Positions 60,878 to 64,000 of a stretch of 64,000 nt of DNA are shown here, one piece after another. The position numbers and the translations under genes were made by a program. Positions within the stretch are counted from its first letter, which is position 1. The number at the start of each line of letters is the position of its first letter. This DNA comes from Liolophura sinensis (taxonomy: Eukaryota; Mollusca; Polyplacophora; Chitonida; Chitonidae): assembly GCF_032854445.1 (NCBI RefSeq), contig NC_088307.1:12784017-12848016 (forward strand). Direction: 5' to 3'. The notes beneath the pieces are model-generated. The model was not told the DNA's origin. It searched no databases and was given only the letters and a program-made list of their open reading frames with translations.

Positions 60878-63813
60878 TCAAACGGTACCGCAAAGATAGA
60901 TTCTATAAAAAAATGAAAATGGGAGTAACATGGAGACATGGTGCATGACATTAAATCATGTGATATCCTGATTTGTTTGTGTGTGGGGTGGGGGGGGGGG
61001 TTGTTTCATTTTTATTTTTTCTTGTCGTTTTGTGGGTTTTGTTAAAGGAGAAGAAAACTATGGGCTGAAAAGGGCACATTTTTTCTATCTGGTGGTGCCT
61101 GCTGCATAATTTTGCGATTTTTCCTCGGAATACATGTAAAGTCTGAAAACGTCAACACTGTCATAAACGGCTAAGCTGGTGGTTTCTCCTCCTGGAAATT
61201 CTCCTCCTAACACAGAAAGACTTCAGGACTAGTTCTTAGGGATGTCGCCCACAGTGGATTTTGGCGCTAACTTTATTTATAATTTATCATCTTGAGATAC
61301 ATATTAGAATATTTTTATGGCATGTACCTGTGAGGAAATGCATATTCTTTTCAATGGTATTTGTTTGTAATTTAAGTTTTCTTCTCCTTTAAAGCATGCA
61401 GAGGCTAGTTATTCCCACCAGTCTCTTCACTTTATAAAAAGGAAGTACTCCATGTTTCAAATTACTTAACCCGTCCAGACACAGCATTTCTCTTTCAAGT
61501 CAGACAAATTTTCAGAAAAATTTGTTTACTTACTCGCACCACTCTCAGCAATTCTCTCCCCTATAAAACAAGGACACGGTGTTCACTTACTCGCACCAAG
61601 TTGTCATTCAGGTAAGGAAAATGCTTAGCGTTAGATGGATTTTCTTATTCGCACCATACCCCGAAATCTTCTTTCCATGTAAGGCAAGTGCTCAGTCCGA
61701 CTTACTTGCACCACGCTCTGGAGTTCAACTTTATGTAAGACAAGTACTCGGTGTTTACTTACTCGCACCACAAGTCTCCTTCATGTAAGACAAGTGTTCG
61801 GTATCTATTTACTCACACCAGGCACCGTAATTATCACTTAAAGTATTAAGGTATTAAAGGCAAGTGTAATTCTCTTTCATGTAAGATAAGTATTTACCCG
61901 GTGATTACTCACTCGCTTCACAATTCTCCTCGATGTTTACTTACTTGCAACACGTCACGCATTTCTTCTTCACGTAAGGCAAGTATATACTCGATGTTAC
62001 TTACTCGCACCACGCCCCGCAGTTCTCTCTCACGTAAAGCAAGTATATCCTCGGTGTTTACTTACTCGCACCACGCCCCGCAGTTCTCTCACACGTAAAG
62101 CAAGTATATACTCGGTGTTTACTCCCTCGCCCCTCGCCCCACGCCCCGCAGTTCTCTCTCACGTAAAGCAAGTATATCCTCGGTGTTTACTTACTCGCAG
62201 AACGCCCCGCAGTTCTCCTTCATGTAAGGGAAGTACTCGGTCCCAGGTTTACAGTACGTGTCATAGTCCCAGGTGTTACAACAGCTGTCCTTGTCTGTCA
62301 CACACACTGTGTCGTTAAACACACCTGGATAAAAAAAACGTGTACATTTACTCTCAAAAAATAATTTCTTTTCTTTCTGTTAAATTAAACACAAAATATG
62401 TTGTTTGAGTGATGCTAGAGTGGATTTGGTTATTATGGCAGATTATTCCGCTAGATATGAACACCCTTTGTATTAATTCAACATAAAGATTATATCAGAC
62501 TAACGGGATCTTATGTATGACAAAGTATTATGTTATTATGGTATTATAACTCAAATAACTTTCTGTTAAAATTAACAGATTCATCATTTTAGGGTAATGA
62601 GTAATTGGATAAGTATATATTTATTTATTTATTCATTTGATTTATGGATAAAAGAGGTACAAGGCGACATTAATTTAAGATTCAACGCAGGTATTTAAGA
62701 CCGCCATGTGGACGGTTAAATTTAAAATTGGACAAAGGATTTGATTAATTAATTTATTTATTTGATTGGTGTTTTACGCCGTACTCAACAATATTTCACT
62801 TTTACGACGGCGGTCAGCATTATGGTGGGAGGAAACCGGGCACAGCCCGGGGGAAACACACGACCATCCGCAGGTTGCTGGCAGACATTCTCACGTACAG
62901 CCGGAGAGGAAGACAGCATGAGCTGGACTTGAACTCACAACGACTGAATTGGTGAGAGGCTCCTGGGTAATTACGCTGCGCTAGCGCGCTAACCAACACA
63001 GCCACAGAAGCCCCCGAAGGATGTGAAGATGGACGAATAGATGGGATGGTGAACGGATTCACACAAAGATGGACGATAGGGTTGACAAGTAAAAAATTGG
63101 AAAAATTCAAGTTCGTGTAGGTAGACGAATAGAACAAAGGAATAATAGTTCCATGTAAATTTATGACACTTGACTGCTCACAGAGTGGTTAGATCACTGG
63201 TATATTATATTTATATTTTATTATATTTTTTATATTATATATATTTTTATACAAAAACAAACACTATCACCTACCTTCAAAAAAAAAACCTATCTGTAAA
63301 ATTTAAACGTCTGAGTGATGAACGAATGTACATGTGTGTTCTGTTATTGCAATAGAGTATACTGTCATTACAGCAGATTATTAAGTTAATTATTGCACAC
63401 ATATCCTGTTAACTAAACACAGAGATTGTATTAGAGAGGATATTATGTTGAATATGACACAGTAACATGTTACAATAACAATACATTCTAACATCACTCT
63501 GACAATAACTCTTAAATTTAACAGATTATCACCAAAATATTAAATTAATAAACACGACTTTAATCCTTAATAGACTGAGATGTAATTAAGTTTATCTCCA
63601 TTCTGAAAAGTAGACGAATATTTCTGAAATGACTTACGGCATTGAGCATCAACCGCGGGATCACACACTCCTGAAACAACAATAATATAATCCAATCTTT
63701 AGAAATTATGCAAACAATGGTAGAATCAGAAACCGTGATAAACTGCATTATTTCCCCCTTATTACACATCAGCACAAAATAATATCTATTTTGGTTACCT
63801 GTAGTGCACATCT
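60878..63813 (-). CDS. cysteine-rich ShK-like (ShKT) domain protein, 3' part, runs off right edge
   Basis: Four exons join in phase on the minus strand: 63813-63799 (15 nt), 63670-63638 (33 nt), 62324-62195 (130 nt), and a terminal exon 60902-60878 ending in TGA. The main exon codes for a cysteine cluster with six cysteines, an aromatic W-D-Y-D segment and Y-F-P-Y-M before the last cysteines. The terminal exon adds one more cysteine. Spacing and the Tyr/Met placement resemble ShKT (SXC) domains, which in animals occur mostly in secreted enzymes and matrix proteins and only sometimes in toxins. I do not infer toxicity. Two short exons upstream are also cysteine-bearing. The start and any signal peptide lie beyond the window. 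The intron after the main exon holds an array made from that exon's own end (61520-62194). Confidence 0.65.
61046..61388. mobile_element. TTAA-flanked MITE, copy 2
   Basis: Terminal inverted repeats AGGAGAAGAAAACT and AGTTTTCTTCTCCT are bounded by TTAA at 61042-61045 and 61389-61392. The interior matches 40273-40756 but is about 140 bp shorter. It lies in the last intron of the ShK-like gene. Confidence 0.9.
61520..62194 (-). repeat. ~60-bp array made of an exon end plus its splice donor
   Basis: On the gene strand each unit matches the last ~50 nt of the exon at 62195-62324 followed by GTAAGTAAACACC-like intron start. About ten or eleven units are seen. Those nearest the exon (61990-62190) are most similar to it, and the distal ones are more decayed. 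ACTTAC on the plus strand (GTAAGT donor) is intact at about 61527, 61583, 61698, 61755, 61939, 62000 and 62057, and mutated in others (for example near 62117). Confidence 0.9.
62325..62749. other. intron of ShK-like gene
   Basis: AT-rich intron sequence with no other feature seen. Confidence 0.6.
62750..63015 (-). mobile_element. S1 SINE, full length
   Basis: Complete head, B box (GTGAGTTCAAGTCC), core and AAAT tail on the minus strand, in an intron of the ShK-like gene and in the same orientation. Frame 62820-63137 is an artefact of it. Confidence 0.92.
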
Positions 63814-64000
63814 CTGTGAAAATACGGCATTTTTTTTAAATTTAAATTTAAAAAAAATATTAAGTGTTAATTAAAGGTACACTATAAATTTACTGCACTG
63901 GTTTCGTTCCCATATCGTAGCTGTATCAAGGTTGCAGTAAGAGGATAGCTGGTGCAAGGTACAACACGTACTTATTGTAAGAGTTTCCGTCACATGTTAA

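Overview
The window is eukaryotic nuclear DNA, AT-rich and gene-poor, and most likely from a mollusc. The evidence is a two-exon invertebrate actin gene of 376 codons, GT-AG introns in every gene model, a TTAA-flanked MITE, Penelope-like retroelement relics, and about twenty copies of a tRNA-headed SINE. That SINE has a long conserved core and an (AAAT)n tail, a type common in molluscan genomes. The mollusc assignment is from memory of these families and was not searched.

Layout. (1) 1-18 kb is a tandem NMRAL1-like (HSCARG, NADPH-sensor) locus on the minus strand. A complete five-exon gene of 298 codons lies at 12299-18009. A decayed unprocessed copy at 3658-9383 keeps exons 2, 3 and 5 in order. 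A nearly identical 373-bp block at 1-373 and 9438-9810 suggests a third copy just left of the window. (2) 18-21.7 kb is repeat-rich intergenic DNA. (3) 21.2-36.0 kb is a symmetrical block. Two huge arrays of the same 53-bp repeat, in opposite orientation (21740-25402 and 32725-35690), flank a minus-strand gene assembled here from seven exons with consistent phases (26023-30502). That gene encodes a 268-residue protein with an N-terminal C2H2-like finger that I do not recognise. (4) 36-55 kb holds SINEs, a Penelope-like fragment, a TTAA MITE, an 89-bp tandem array and a few unassigned open GC-rich patches. (5) 55.4-58.9 kb is the actin gene with an upstream CArG box. (6) 60.7-64 kb is the 3' part of a minus-strand gene for a cysteine-rich ShK-like (ShKT) protein that runs off the right edge.

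The most unusual theme is tandem repeats built from splice junctions. In the ShK-like gene the intron holds about ten copies of the last ~50 nt of the upstream exon plus the first ~11 nt of the intron, so many copies repeat a GTAAGT donor. In NMRAL1 intron 3 the array starts with the exon 3 donor itself. Each unit of the 53-bp arrays carries a pyrimidine tract, CAG and GT, resembling a 3' splice site abutting a 5' splice site. The genes show no sign of acting together in one pathway.
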